DNA of 64,000 nucleotides from Propionibacteriaceae bacterium (GTDB taxonomy: Bacteria > Actinomycetota > Actinomycetes > Propionibacteriales > Propionibacteriaceae): contig JAISUR010000039.1 in assembly GCA_031271975.1 (NCBI GenBank), positions 1 through 64,000 of the forward strand, read 5' to 3'. The first letter of the stretch is position 1. The number at the start of each line of letters is the position of its first letter. Shown piece after piece: positions 35,910 to 44,852 of this stretch. The notes below the pieces were generated by a model. It did not search any database. It was not told where the DNA came from and was given only the letters and a program-made list of their open reading frames with translations. The position numbers and the translations under genes are program-made.

Positions 35910-36653
35910 TTAAGCTTCTTGCAGCAGGCCGAGCAGCCTGACTGGGTCTTTGGTGTCGGCGATCATCTGTTGCAGGCGCTGATAGTTGGGAGTCATCTCA
36001 TCCACGCCCGCAGCGGCGCGAGCCTTGGCATCGCGCAAAGCTTCGACGACGTGGACACCCAAAGCCTGCGGCCCGCTGTCCTTGGCGTCGGGGCCGAACG
36101 CAACGGCGATCATCAGGCCCGTGCAGTTGACTTCCACCGTCACCGGCCCATGCGCAGCCGTCCACGTCAGTTGGCGTGCGCGCGTCACTTCTTGGCGTGC
36201 TGCCGACGCGGTTTGGACCACCTGGTGGATCAGGTTGTCCACGCCGCGGCCGATCTGCGGATCCGCCCAACTCACGCCCACTTGCCGCATGTGGTCGTCC
36301 AGTCGGCGAACCGGCCTTTCGTAGGCCGGTGCGGGTGGGGCGGTCTCGTGCCGTCTGTCGAGGACCTCCTCCACTTTGTCCTCAGTCAGGCTCGCAGTTC
36401 GCCGCTGCAAGGCGGACAAGTAGGCCGTTTCGACTGCTTCTCCCAAGGTGGCCGCGTCGTTCCAATCGGGGGCAATGGAGACCCGTTCCAGCGTGCCGTC
36501 CGCAGCCACCCATGCTGTCGCCAGGCCGCCAGGATCTCTGCCAATGGCAGGCACCAAGGCATCATTGATGGTGTCGCGCAAATCCTCGGCAATCTGCCGG
36601 GACACGTCCAAGTGCTCCCGGGTCTCCCACAGGGCTTCGGTTGACTTCGACAT
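35910..36653 (-). CDS. YbaB/EbfC-like ESX-associated protein with two domains
   Basis: 247 residues from ATG 36653, preceded by GGGAGG. The C-terminal half (about 145-225, HGPVTVEVNCTGLMIAVAFG) is a YbaB/EbfC-type domain, and the N-terminal half (GGLATAWVAADGTLERVSIAPDW) has a similar strand pattern, so it may be a tandem duplication. YbaB-like proteins are a known companion of WXG100 genes in actinobacteria. It is the first gene of the four-gene operon behind the third palindromic ESX promoter. Confidence 0.75.
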   Translation of the reverse strand: MSKSTEALWETREHLDVSRQIAEDLRDTINDALVPAIGRDPGGLATAWVAADGTLERVSIAPDWNDAATLGEAVETAYLSALQRRTASLTEDKVEEVLDRRHETAPPAPAYERPVRRLDDHMRQVGVSWADPQIGRGVDNLIHQVVQTASAARQEVTRARQLTWTAAHGPVTVEVNCTGLMIAVAFGPDAKDSGPQALGVHVVEALRDAKARAAAGVDEMTPNYQRLQQMIADTKDPVRLLGLLQEA

Positions 36654-36682
36654 CACGCCTCCCATCGCTAAGGTCACTGTCT

Positions 36683-36727
36683 AGCCTAGCCAGGGATTCA
36701 GATACCGCAATGGGACTTGGTTCCCAT
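36683..36727 (-). promoter_or_regulatory. Promoter of the second ESX-like operon with 18-bp palindrome
   Basis: ATGGGACTTGGTTCCCAT at 36710-36727 stands 21 bases before TAGGCT (36683-36688, minus strand). The predicted leader is about 24 bases. The palindrome is identical to the one at 8760-8777, 28 kb away. Confidence 0.7.
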
Positions 36728-36784
36728 GTGAAACTGCACAAAGTGCGCTCCGGCGATGTGTGGGATGCCCCCTTACACGAAAGA

Positions 36785-36925
36785 CCGGACTACCCAACCC
36801 GTCATGCCGGACTTGTTCCGGCATCTCGGACGCAGTCCGTGTGTCCCGCCAGGGGCACGCCTGCGGCGCGCATGGGACTTCGTCCCAAGATCCCGGAACG
36901 AGTCCGGGATGACTTGGTTGGGCTG
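36785..36925. repeat. Composite interspersed palindromic repeat
   Basis: TGCCGGACTTGTTCCGGCA and CGGACGCAGTCCG are followed by TGGGACTTCGTCCCAAGATC and TCCCGGAACGAGTCCGGGA. The order is the same as at 50-262. It lies between the ABC exporter end and the ESX-like operon promoter. I see no gene here. Confidence 0.8.
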
Positions 36926-36939
36926 AATCGATGATTCGA

Positions 36940-38739
36940 CTAGTCCGACGCTCCCCATAGGTGGGCGTATTTCCCGCCGGCGGCCACCAGCTCGTCGTGG
37001 GTGCCCTGCTCGGCGATGCGGCCCTGGTCCAGGACGACGATCTGGTCGGCGTTGCGGATGGTGCTGAGCCGGTGGGCGATGGTGATCGTGGTGCGGCCCT
37101 CGGCGAGCGCGTCGATGGCGGCCTGCAGGTCGCGTTCGGTGTCGTTGTCCAAGGCTGAAGTGGCCTCATCCAGCACCAATACCTGCGGGTTCGCGAGTAA
37201 TGTCCGGGCGATGGCGATGCGTTGGCGTTCGCCACCGGAGAAGCGGTGGCCGCGGGCCCCGACGATGGTCTCCAGACCTTCGGGCAGCGCGCGCACCACC
37301 TCGTCGACTTGTGCCGTTTCGAGCGCCGCCCAAAGCTCCGCGTCGGTGGCCCCCGGTTTGGCCATGCGCAGGTTTTCAGCGACGGACGCGTGGGCGAGGT
37401 AGGTTTCCTGGGTCACCATGCCGACGATCTTGGTCCGGTCGGCGCTGGCGATCTTGCGGAGGTCGACGCCGTCCAGCGAGACCTTCCCGGCGGTGGGATC
37501 GGCCAGCCGCACCACAAGGTTGGCGAGCGTCGACTTCCCGGAGCCGGTCTCCCCCACCAGCGCCACGGATTCGCCCGCGCCAATTTTGAGGTTGACGTCC
37601 GTCAGCGCATTGGTTTCGCCGTCCGGGAAGCGGTAACTGACGCCGCTGAACTCGACCGCTCCGTGGACGGCGCCCAGCTTGGCCGGTCTTACGGGTTCCG
37701 GCACTTCCACCGGCAGGTCCAGATAGCCGAAAATGCGGCTGAGCAGCGCCATAGACGAAATCCACGAGGCGCCGATGTTCAGCAGCCCCATGATGGGCCG
37801 GAAGATCGCCACTTGCAGCGACGAGAATGCGATCAGAGTGCCAATGGAGATGCCGCCAATCAGGTCGGGAAAGCCCGCCGCCAAGTAAAGCAGCGCTGGG
37901 ATGGCGGCAAACGCGATGCCCATCGTGGCCATGCGCCAGCGGCCCGCCAGTTGGGAACGCAATTCCAGTCCAATAAGCGAAAACGAGATGCCGGAAAACT
38001 GTTCTTCGCGCGCTTGGGCCATGCCCAGGGTGTGGGTGAGCATCGCCCCGTTGATGGACAGCGCCTCCTCCACCTGCGACTGCATCTCAGCCAGCGTGCG
38101 CTGCCGTTGCGAGGTGATGTCGCGGCGCAGCAGGGCCACACGGCGGGTGAGCCAGACGGCCGGAGGCAGCACCAACAAGGTGAGCAGTGAAAGCTGCCAG
38201 TTCAGCACCACCATCGCGAACCCTGTCGCCACCACAGTCGTCAAGTTGGACGCGATGGAGGTGGCAGTGGAGGTGATGACGGATTGCAGGCCGGAGATGT
38301 CCTGGATGAGCCGGGATTGGATCTCCCCCGTTTTGGTCCGTTTGAAGAAGGCGACGGATTGCTGTTGCAGGTGGGAGAAGACGTTCGTGCGCAGCGTATG
38401 CATGAGCTTCTGGCCGACGGAAGTGGCCAGCCAGGTCTGCCACACGCCCAGCACCCCGGTGACCGCCGCGATGACGACCATGGCGGCCGTGAGCCAACCC
38501 AGCAGCGGCAAGTTGGAATTGGGCAGCGCGTCGTCGATGACCGCCCGGACCAAGAACGGCTGGCCGAGCCCCGCGATCGACGAAAGTACGATGATCGCAG
38601 TCACCAGCAGCAACGCCGGCCAATGCGGCACGAATAGTTGCCCGACCCGCTTGAACGAGACGGGGGATTCGGCCAGCTGCGCGCGATCATTGGGATCGAC
38701 GCGGTTGGGCCGCATTGACGGGTCGAACTGGATCGTCAC
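36940..38739 (-). CDS. ABC exporter, fused membrane and ATPase domains
   Basis: 599 residues. A six-helix ABC membrane domain (about 40-330) is fused to an ATPase domain: Walker A GETGSGKST, signature FSGGERQRIAIAR, Walker B VLVLDEATSALD and the H-loop IAHRLST. This is the homodimeric or heterodimeric MsbA/LmrA-type exporter; the substrate is unknown. The start is a GTG directly at the foot of a strong hairpin that contains AAGGAG. No partner half-transporter lies next to it, so a homodimer is most likely. Confidence 0.92.
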   Translation of the reverse strand: MTIQFDPSMRPNRVDPNDRAQLAESPVSFKRVGQLFVPHWPALLLVTAIIVLSSIAGLGQPFLVRAVIDDALPNSNLPLLGWLTAAMVVIAAVTGVLGVWQTWLATSVGQKLMHTLRTNVFSHLQQQSVAFFKRTKTGEIQSRLIQDISGLQSVITSTATSIASNLTTVVATGFAMVVLNWQLSLLTLLVLPPAVWLTRRVALLRRDITSQRQRTLAEMQSQVEEALSINGAMLTHTLGMAQAREEQFSGISFSLIGLELRSQLAGRWRMATMGIAFAAIPALLYLAAGFPDLIGGISIGTLIAFSSLQVAIFRPIMGLLNIGASWISSMALLSRIFGYLDLPVEVPEPVRPAKLGAVHGAVEFSGVSYRFPDGETNALTDVNLKIGAGESVALVGETGSGKSTLANLVVRLADPTAGKVSLDGVDLRKIASADRTKIVGMVTQETYLAHASVAENLRMAKPGATDAELWAALETAQVDEVVRALPEGLETIVGARGHRFSGGERQRIAIARTLLANPQVLVLDEATSALDNDTERDLQAAIDALAEGRTTITIAHRLSTIRNADQIVVLDQGRIAEQGTHDELVAAGGKYAHLWGASD

Positions 38740-38762
38740 CGTGGCTCCTTCCTGGAGCCACG
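38740..38762 (-). promoter_or_regulatory. Hairpin enclosing the ribosome binding site of the ABC exporter gene
   Basis: On the minus strand CGTGGCTCC (38754-38762) pairs perfectly with GGAGCCACG (38740-38748), loop AGGAA. The Shine-Dalgarno AAGGAG is split between loop and stem, and the stem ends directly before the GTG start, so folding would hide the ribosome binding site. Confidence 0.65.
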
Positions 38763-38878
38763 AAGGCTCAGGCTCTGCCTCGCACGCGCGAGTCAGCCCA
38801 AGTATTGCGCGTCAGAACGCCCCAATCCACAGCGAATCCGCGTGGCGGGCGTCATCGGGCGGGTGTGATGGCAAGCCC

Positions 38879-39418
38879 TCAGCGCCCGAGCCAGGCGGCC
38901 AGCTTTCTCGTCGGCCCAGAGTCCTCGGGAACCTGGACGACCGGCCCGAACACCGCCGGGTTGCGTCCCTCGGCGGGCACCGCGATTTTGGCGGCCGCCA
39001 GCGTGGCCTCCGCCAAAGCGGCCGGCGCTTCGGCGTCTTGGCCGGTGCCCGTGGCGATGTCCCATCCATGAACCAGGAACTCCGGTGTGAAGATGCCGAG
39101 CAGCGCGGCGCCAGGCACTTTTCCGGTGACCCAGTCGACTTCCTTCGTCAAGGCGTCATCGTCTTCTATCACGGCCAGAGCGGCCTCGGCGTTTTGGGCA
39201 AAGGCGGCTGCGGGGGCGAGCCCGGCGGTCTGCGCAGGGGGCGCGCCGAACGCCGTCACAATGTATCCAGCCGCACCTGCGGCGTGCTCGATCACCTGGC
39301 GCACAGTCCATCCCACACATGGGCTCGCTGCGTCAAGCTGTTCGGGTGTCACTGCCCGGGCCTTGGACACGGCCCAGGCCAGGGCTTTTGAGAAATCCAT
39401 GCGCGGATCGTCGCTCAT
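38879..39418 (-). CDS. TIGR03086 family (DinB-like fold) protein
   Basis: 179 residues with the mycothiol-dependent maleylpyruvate isomerase/DinB-like helical bundle: CVGWTVRQVIEHAAGAAGYI near residues 34-53 and TPEFLVHGWDIATGTGQD near 110-127 supply the conserved His residues of the metal site. Such proteins are frequent in actinobacteria and many have no known reaction. AAGGAG precedes the start. The upstream 139-base gap to the ABC gene holds no evident gene. Confidence 0.85.
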   Translation of the reverse strand: MSDDPRMDFSKALAWAVSKARAVTPEQLDAASPCVGWTVRQVIEHAAGAAGYIVTAFGAPPAQTAGLAPAAAFAQNAEAALAVIEDDDALTKEVDWVTGKVPGAALLGIFTPEFLVHGWDIATGTGQDAEAPAALAEATLAAAKIAVPAEGRNPAVFGPVVQVPEDSGPTRKLAAWLGR

Positions 39419-39502
39419 GTTTCACTCCTTCGTTGCGTTGCTCCCACACTACAGGCCACCGCGCCCGGCTTGCGGCATTGGCCAGAGGTTTTGAGTGATT
39501 GG

Positions 39503-40579
39503 CTATTTGGCCACGTTGAAGCGAAATTCCACGATGTCCGAAGGCCCCATGACGTAGTCCTTGCCTTCCATGCGGACTTTGCCCGCGGCTTTGGCGGCGG
39601 CCATCGAACCCAACTCGACCAAGTCCTCGTAGGCCACGATCTCGGCCTTGATGAAGCCCTTCTGAAAATCGGTGTGGATCACTCCGGCGGCCTGCGGAGC
39701 CGTCCAGCCCTGGTGAATCGTCCAAGCGCGCGACTCTTTGGGCCCGGCGGTGAGGAACGACTGTAGTCCCAACGTCTCGTAGCCGACGCGCGCCAGCGTG
39801 TCCAATCCGGGTTCCGCGATGCCCATCTCAGTGAGGAACTCGCGGGCTTCGTCCGGCTCCATCTCCACCAGGTCGGCCTCGATCTTGGCGTCGATGAAGA
39901 TCGCCTCCGCCGGGGCCACCAGCCCGGCCAGCTCTTCCCGCCCGGAGTCGTCCAACGCGCCCGAGTCGCAGTTGAACACGTAGATGTAGGGCTTGGCCGT
40001 CAACAAGAACAATTCGCGCAGCGGTTCGGGGTCGAGCCCGGCCTGATGCACGCCCTTGCCGGAGTCGAGCGTCTGCTGCGCTTCCAATGCGGCAGCTAGC
40101 ACCGGTTGGCGCTCCTTCTTCAGGCGGGCCTCTTTCTCCAGCCGGGGCAGCGCCTTTTCGATGGTCTGCAGGTCGGCCAGGATCAACTCGGTGCGGACGG
40201 TCTCGATGTCGGAAGCCGGATCGATGCGCCCGCCCACATGCGTGACGTCTGGATCGTGGAACACCCGCGTCACCTGGCAAATCGCGTCAGCTTCGCGGAT
40301 GTTCGCGAGGAAGGCGTTGCCCATGCCCTCGCCCTGCGAAGCGCCGCGTACGATGCCGGCGATGTCGACGAAGGTCACCGTGGCGGGGATGATCTTGGCC
40401 GAGTGGAACATCTCGCCGAGCACGGCCAGCCTGGGATCGGGCACGCCGACCACCCCGACGTTCGGTTCTTTGGTGGCGAACGGGTAGTTGGCCGCCAGTA
40501 CATCATTTCGGGTGAGCGCGTTGAACAAGGTGGACTTGCCGACATTCGGCAGGCCGACGATTCCTATGGTGAGTGCCAC
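39503..40579 (-). CDS. ychF: Ribosome-binding ATPase YchF
   Basis: 358 residues of the Obg-like family that binds ATP rather than GTP and associates with ribosomes and stress responses. G1 is GLPNVGKST at 9-17, switch II DIAGIVRGASQGEGMGN, the altered G4-like loop FNCDS and the C-terminal TGS domain (about 275-358, TAGPKESRAWTIHQGWTAPQ and VRMEGKDYVMGPSDIVEFRF). Start GTG at 40579. It is a single gene between TIGR03086 and the esterase. Confidence 0.96.
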   Translation of the reverse strand: MALTIGIVGLPNVGKSTLFNALTRNDVLAANYPFATKEPNVGVVGVPDPRLAVLGEMFHSAKIIPATVTFVDIAGIVRGASQGEGMGNAFLANIREADAICQVTRVFHDPDVTHVGGRIDPASDIETVRTELILADLQTIEKALPRLEKEARLKKERQPVLAAALEAQQTLDSGKGVHQAGLDPEPLRELFLLTAKPYIYVFNCDSGALDDSGREELAGLVAPAEAIFIDAKIEADLVEMEPDEAREFLTEMGIAEPGLDTLARVGYETLGLQSFLTAGPKESRAWTIHQGWTAPQAAGVIHTDFQKGFIKAEIVAYEDLVELGSMAAAKAAGKVRMEGKDYVMGPSDIVEFRFNVAK

Positions 40580-40627
40580 GTTGAAACAGCTTACTTGAGA
40601 TCGCGGACCGCGGATTTCTCACCCGGG

Positions 40628-41599
40628 CTACGGGGCAAGTCCATGGCCCTGTAACCAGCGGACTTGCCTTTGCCACTGGTAGGCGCCGCCGCCGTCGTGG
40701 GTGTTGAACGCGTATTCGACGATGTCCGCGGGTCCGGCCCAACGGTTGCGGGCCGCGTACACCGTAGAGGGCGGGCAGATATCGTCCAGCAGCCCGACGG
40801 AAAAGAGCGCGGGGCTGGCCGCCCGCTTGGCGAAGTTGGCCCCATCAAAATACGACAGTGTGCGGAACGCGGTCTCGACCTCGTTCCGGCGCACCGCCAA
40901 GTACCGTGTGATCTCGCTGTAAGGGTCGGCGTCGGTGAGCCCCACAGCCCGTTCGAAGTGACACAGGAAGGGGACATCGGGCATTGCCGCAGCCACACCG
41001 TCGGCGAGCGCCGCCACCGCGATCGTGATCCCGCCGCCCTGGCTGACACCGGTTGCGATGATCCGCGCAGTGTCGACTTGGGGCAGGTTGCGGACAGTTC
41101 GGAAGGCGCACACCGCGTCCGTGAAAACCCGCCGATAGTAGTACTGCTCCGGGTCGAGGATCCCGTCGGTCATGTAGCCCGGCGCGTGCGCGCTGCTGCC
41201 GCTTGGATCGGGGGTGTCACCGCCGCTGCCCCAACTGCCTTGGCCGCGCGTGTCCATGACAAACTCCGCGTACCCGGCCGTCGGCCAAACCAAGTGCTCG
41301 TGAGGCAGGTGGCGCCCACCGTTGTAGCCGGCATATCTCACCACCGCCGGCAACGGGCCCGTCGCACCGGAAGGCAACAGCAGCCAGGCCTTTATTGGGT
41401 GGCCGTCGTATCCGGCAAACGACACGTCCCAAACGTCGACCAGCCGCAACCCCGCGTCCACCGGCGTAAGCACGGGCTCGGCGTCAGGCACGGTGTGCTC
41501 GGCCAGGGTAGCGGCCCAGAAAGCGTCAAAATCCGCCGGCTCGGCCACCTCGGGCCGGTATGCCCGCAACTCGTCTGGAGCAAAGTCAAATCTGGGCAT
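40628..41599 (-). CDS. Acetylxylan esterase (CE7 / AXE1 family)
   Basis: 323-residue alpha/beta hydrolase. The AXE1 pattern is complete: VRYAGYNGGR oxyanion region, RGQGSWGSGGDT, nucleophile Ser in GVSQGGGI, Asp in VGLLDDICPPSTVYAA and His in FNTHDGGGAYQ. Enzymes of this family remove acetyl groups from xylooligosaccharides or cephalosporins. No signal peptide is present, so it acts on imported substrates. GGAGG lies before the ATG. Confidence 0.9.
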   Translation of the reverse strand: MPRFDFAPDELRAYRPEVAEPADFDAFWAATLAEHTVPDAEPVLTPVDAGLRLVDVWDVSFAGYDGHPIKAWLLLPSGATGPLPAVVRYAGYNGGRHLPHEHLVWPTAGYAEFVMDTRGQGSWGSGGDTPDPSGSSAHAPGYMTDGILDPEQYYYRRVFTDAVCAFRTVRNLPQVDTARIIATGVSQGGGITIAVAALADGVAAAMPDVPFLCHFERAVGLTDADPYSEITRYLAVRRNEVETAFRTLSYFDGANFAKRAASPALFSVGLLDDICPPSTVYAARNRWAGPADIVEYAFNTHDGGGAYQWQRQVRWLQGHGLAP

Positions 41600-41711
41600 A
41601 TCGCGCCTCCTCGGTCGTCAGAGATGGCCCGGCAGGCCCCTCAGCCCGAGTGTAGTGGGCGCGAAGCCGGCGGCTTCCAAGTTTTCTGGCGTGAGACGCG
41701 GCGTGGGCGCG

Positions 41712-42080
41712 TCAGAGTTCCGCCAGCAGTTCCGCGGCTTCGCCCGGGGCGAGGGCGCCCGCGGCCACCTCGGCCAGGATCTGGTCTGTGGTCATCGCGT
41801 TGGCGCGCTCAGCTTCGCCGCCCAAGCGCAGCTTGATCAGCAACTGGGTGAAACGGGCGCGCGCCGTCGGATAGGAAACGCCCAGATGAGTCTGCACTTC
41901 GCGCAGATTGCCCCGGGATGCCAGGAACACGCGCAGCAGTTCCAACTCAGCCTCGCTCAGCGCGCAGAAGTCGCAGGAGCCGAACTCGCCGACCAACTCC
42001 GTGCCACAACCATGGCAGCCCAGGCGTGTGGTGACGAGTTCGCCGCCGCAAACCGGGCATTCGGCCGGGACGCGCCTCAC
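41712..42080 (-). CDS. DUF2089 zinc-ribbon / helix-turn-helix protein
   Basis: 122 residues. Cysteines in ECPVCGGEL and LGCHGCGTELVG form a zinc ribbon at the N-terminus, a CDFC pair follows, and the middle contains a HTH-like segment, GNLREVQTHLGVSYPTARARF. The C-terminal 30 residues resemble the SHOCT-like helical piece of the upstream partner (ILAEVAAGALAPGEAAELLAEL). The ATG overlaps the stop of the upstream gene by four bases. DUF2089 proteins are thought to be regulators; autoregulation of the pair is plausible. Confidence 0.8.
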   Translation of the reverse strand: MRRVPAECPVCGGELVTTRLGCHGCGTELVGEFGSCDFCALSEAELELLRVFLASRGNLREVQTHLGVSYPTARARFTQLLIKLRLGGEAERANAMTTDQILAEVAAGALAPGEAAELLAEL

Positions 42081-42877
42081 AGCTTCTCCTCCAACTTGAG
42101 CTGGGCCCAGCCCATGACCACGCCGATGTCGAGCCGCGCCGTCCCGTTGCCCAGCACCACTTCGTCGACCTCTCCCTGGGCGGGGTTCCAGTTGATCGCG
42201 CCCAGTTGGGCTTCGGCGTGGATGAGGACGTTGGAATCCTCCTCCAGCGCCACGGTCACCTGCCCCGTCTCGCAGCGCACCCGCGACTGCCCGTTGGTGA
42301 TGCGGCCGCGCAGATTGGCTGAGCCGGCCTGGATCAGCACGTCGTTGGCTTCCTTGAACCCTGTGATCTCAGCGGATCCGGCGGTGAGGCGGACTTTGCC
42401 GAGATTCTTCACGTCGGCGCACGTCAGGACGCCTCCGGTAACTTCCACGTCCAGCCAGACCCGCGGGTTCATCCGCACGCGCAGTTCTTTGCCGAGGGCC
42501 AGCGAGCGCCACTCGTCCAAGTTCAGCGGTGGGCGGAAAATGGAGAAACCATCCGACCCCGGCTCGGACTCGGAACTGATTTCCAGGACGTTGCCGTTGC
42601 GGCGCAACACGTGCTGGCCATCGACGGAAGCGGTGGCCACCGACGTGTCTCCGGTGATGACGACTTTGCGGCCGACAGCTTTCAGCGAGACACGTTCAAC
42701 TCCGGTCGTCTTGGTTTCCGCCCCAGTGTCAATCAGGGGCTGCGGTTGGGGTTGTGATTCGGGTCCAGGGCCCGGTGCTGCTTCTTTGAGGGCATCGATG
42801 CGCCTTGCGGCCTCCGCGGCGTCTATCCGTCCGGCGGCGAGTTCTTCCAGGATGGGTGTGAGATCAGGTGTACTCAT
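42077..42877 (-). CDS. SHOCT-like / DUF4097-type adhesin domain protein
   Basis: 266 residues. A short N-terminal helical piece (TPILEELAAGRIDAAEAARRI) is followed by a proline-rich linker and a beta-helix-like DUF4097 domain (about 60-265, repeated VRLTAGSAEITGF, VLIQAGSANLRGRI, VRCETGQVTVALEE strings). No signal peptide is seen. Proteins with this layout are often paired with DUF2089 or other regulators that sense cell-envelope stress. ATG at 42877 lies 7 bases after TACAAT, so the mRNA is probably leaderless. Confidence 0.75.
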   Translation of the reverse strand: MSTPDLTPILEELAAGRIDAAEAARRIDALKEAAPGPGPESQPQPQPLIDTGAETKTTGVERVSLKAVGRKVVITGDTSVATASVDGQHVLRRNGNVLEISSESEPGSDGFSIFRPPLNLDEWRSLALGKELRVRMNPRVWLDVEVTGGVLTCADVKNLGKVRLTAGSAEITGFKEANDVLIQAGSANLRGRITNGQSRVRCETGQVTVALEEDSNVLIHAEAQLGAINWNPAQGEVDEVVLGNGTARLDIGVVMGWAQLKLEEKL

Positions 42878-42925
42878 GCGAGTAATTGTAGTAGCTTTTT
42901 ACAAAATAGAAAGAACTCTTTTCTA
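42878..42925 (-). promoter_or_regulatory. AT-rich promoter with dyad upstream of the adhesin/DUF2089 pair
   Basis: TACAAT (42885-42890) is 7 bases before the ATG. About 17 bases upstream is the dyad TAGAAA-N7-TTTCTA (42907-42925). The region is far richer in A and T than its surroundings. It could be the operator of the DUF2089 regulator or part of the promoter. Confidence 0.55.
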
Positions 42926-42946
42926 CTTTTTGTCCCAAGCGTCCAT

Positions 42947-44053
42947 CTAGGCGGGCAGCTCCGGGGGGCGCGTCGCGGGCATGAACCGGTCTGGATCCAG
43001 CTCCTTGATGAAAGCCACCGAGAACGCCAGCACCGGGATCACCAACAAGGCCCCCACGATGCCGGCGATCGTCGCGCCGACCGCCAGGCCGACCAACACC
43101 GCCAACGGATGCAGCGAAGCCGCGCGCCCGAGCAGCAGCGGCTGCAAGAAGTGGCCTTCGCTCTCAACGACCAGCACAGTGACGCCGAGCATTATCAACG
43201 CCGTGACCCAACCTCCGGAGACCAAGGCCAACGCCGTGGCCAATGTGCCCGCCAGCACTGCCCCAACCACGGGGATAAACGCCGTGATGAAGGTGAAGGC
43301 GAACAGCGCCCAGGCCATTGGCACTCGCAGAATGAGCGCGCCGATGAGGATGCCGAGCGCGTCCACGAACGCCACCAGAACCTGGGCGCGCATATAGGCC
43401 ACCAGCGATTCCCATCCCTTACCGGCGGCGCGGTGGACGTTGTCGCGGTAGTTCTCAGGCAGCAGCGTGCACACGGACTTCCAGATGCGCGGCCCGTCCG
43501 CTAAGAAGAAGAAAGTCGCGATCAGCGCGATGGCGAATCCAGCAAAGAAATGCCCCACGCTCGCTCCCGCGTCTGCGGCCATCCCCGCCAGCGTGGCGGA
43601 CGAATCGCTTATGTAATTGGTGACGGCTTGCGTGTAGGAGTCGATGTCGGCCTGGCTCACCTGCAGCGGGCCCGTGGACAGCCATTCCAGGAGCGTGCGC
43701 ACGGCCTGCCCGAACTGATCCGTCAGCCGGGGCCATTCGCGGGCGATTTGCGTGCCGATGGCGGCGAGGATGCCGCCGACGACCAGCGCGATGGCCACCA
43801 GCGACCCCGCGGCGGCCGCCAACCTGGGGAACCGCCAGCCCCGCAGCTTCGTGGCCAGGGGATACAGCAGGGCCGTCAACAGCACCGCCACGGCGATGGG
43901 GATCGCCACCGCGGAGAAGTACTTCAGCCCCAACCAGATGACGGCCAAGGCGGCCACCACCACCAGCAGGCGCCAGGCCCACTGCGAGGCCGTGATCAAG
44001 CCCTGGGGGACTGGGCTGTTTTCGGCGGCGCGTCCGGCCATTTCTGCTCCCAT
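42947..44053 (-). CDS. AI-2E family (PerM-like) permease
   Basis: 368 residues with about eight membrane helices: a pair at the start (LLVVVAALAVIWLGLKYF), a large extracytoplasmic loop (about 95-160), then the family strings ADGPRIWKSVCTLLP, GAVLAGTLATALALVSGG and ESEGHFLQPLLLGRAASLHPLAV near the end, which are diagnostic for the AI-2E/PerM group. The reaction is unknown and not necessarily autoinducer export. The start is uncertain: ATG 44053 is chosen, but ATG 44041 has the better GGGAG. Confidence 0.88.
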   Translation of the reverse strand: MGAEMAGRAAENSPVPQGLITASQWAWRLLVVVAALAVIWLGLKYFSAVAIPIAVAVLLTALLYPLATKLRGWRFPRLAAAAGSLVAIALVVGGILAAIGTQIAREWPRLTDQFGQAVRTLLEWLSTGPLQVSQADIDSYTQAVTNYISDSSATLAGMAADAGASVGHFFAGFAIALIATFFFLADGPRIWKSVCTLLPENYRDNVHRAAGKGWESLVAYMRAQVLVAFVDALGILIGALILRVPMAWALFAFTFITAFIPVVGAVLAGTLATALALVSGGWVTALIMLGVTVLVVESEGHFLQPLLLGRAASLHPLAVLVGLAVGATIAGIVGALLVIPVLAFSVAFIKELDPDRFMPATRPPELPA

Positions 44054-44170
44054 CGTTTGCCCCAACCATAGCGCGCCGCCGACATGCCCTCACGGGCACG
44101 CGGACTTACGTACCGAGATTCTGAACCGTGAATCACGGCTCACCATGGCCCGGTAGGTAGGCTGAGGCAC

Positions 44171-44848
44171 GTGAGTGATGCGAAGCCCGGCCTGAGCGCG
44201 CTGGCCCCCGACTGGGCGCAAGCACTGGCACCTGTCGCGCCTAACGTGGCCGCCATGGGCGACTTCCTGCGCGCCGAACTCGCGGCCGGACGCGGGTATT
44301 TGCCCGCGGGCAAGAATGTGTTGCGCGCCTTCAGCCGGCCGTTGGCCGACGTTCGGGTGCTGATCGTCGGGCAGGATCCCTACCCGACGCCCGGACATGC
44401 GGTGGGCTTGTCGTTTTCTGTGGCCCCCGAAGTCCGTCCCATCCCACGCAGCCTTGCCAACATCTACCAGGAGTTGGCCTCCGACATCGGCGCCAGCAGG
44501 CCCGCCAACGGCGACCTGACACCGTGGTTCGAGCAAGGCGTGCTGCTCCTGAACAGAGTGCTGACCGTGCGGCCGGGAGCACCGGGTTCGCATCGCGGCA
44601 AAGGCTGGGAAGCGGTCACGGAACGCGCCATCGACGCGCTCGTGGCCCGCGGCGGTCCGCTCGTGGCCATCCTGTGGGGGCGCGACGCGCAGACGCTGGT
44701 GCCAAAGCTGGGGTCTGTGCCCTACATCGCGTCCGCACACCCTTCGCCGATGTCAGCGGCTGGAGGGTTTTTCGGTTCGCGGCCGTTCAGCCGCGCCAAC
44801 GCGGCGTTGCAAGCGCAGGGAGCGCCCGGGATCGACTGGGCCTTGTAG
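44171..44848 (+). CDS. ung: Uracil-DNA glycosylase
   Basis: Removes uracil from DNA at the start of base excision repair. The 225-residue protein has the water-activating motif [15 protein letters not shown] with the catalytic Asp, [15 protein letters not shown] and the His motif SAHPSPMSA near the end. The GTG start lies 7 bases after TAGGCT, so the transcript is probably leaderless. It is a family 1 enzyme and converges with the SRPBCC gene with four bases between stops. Confidence 0.97.
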   Translation: MSDAKPGLSALAPDWAQALAPVAPNVAAMGDFLRAELAAGRGYLPAGKNVLRAFSRPLADVRVLIVGQDPYPTPGHAVGLSFSVAPEVRPIPRSLANIYQELASDIGASRPANGDLTPWFEQGVLLLNRVLTVRPGAPGSHRGKGWEAVTERAIDALVARGGPLVAILWGRDAQTLVPKLGSVPYIASAHPSPMSAAGGFFGSRPFSRANAALQAQGAPGIDWAL

Positions 44849-44852
44849 CTGC

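Noticed and set aside
41650..41711. Possible terminator GAAGCC/GGCTTC near 41665
   Set aside because: Short stem and a T-run only on the strand without an upstream gene; not convincing.
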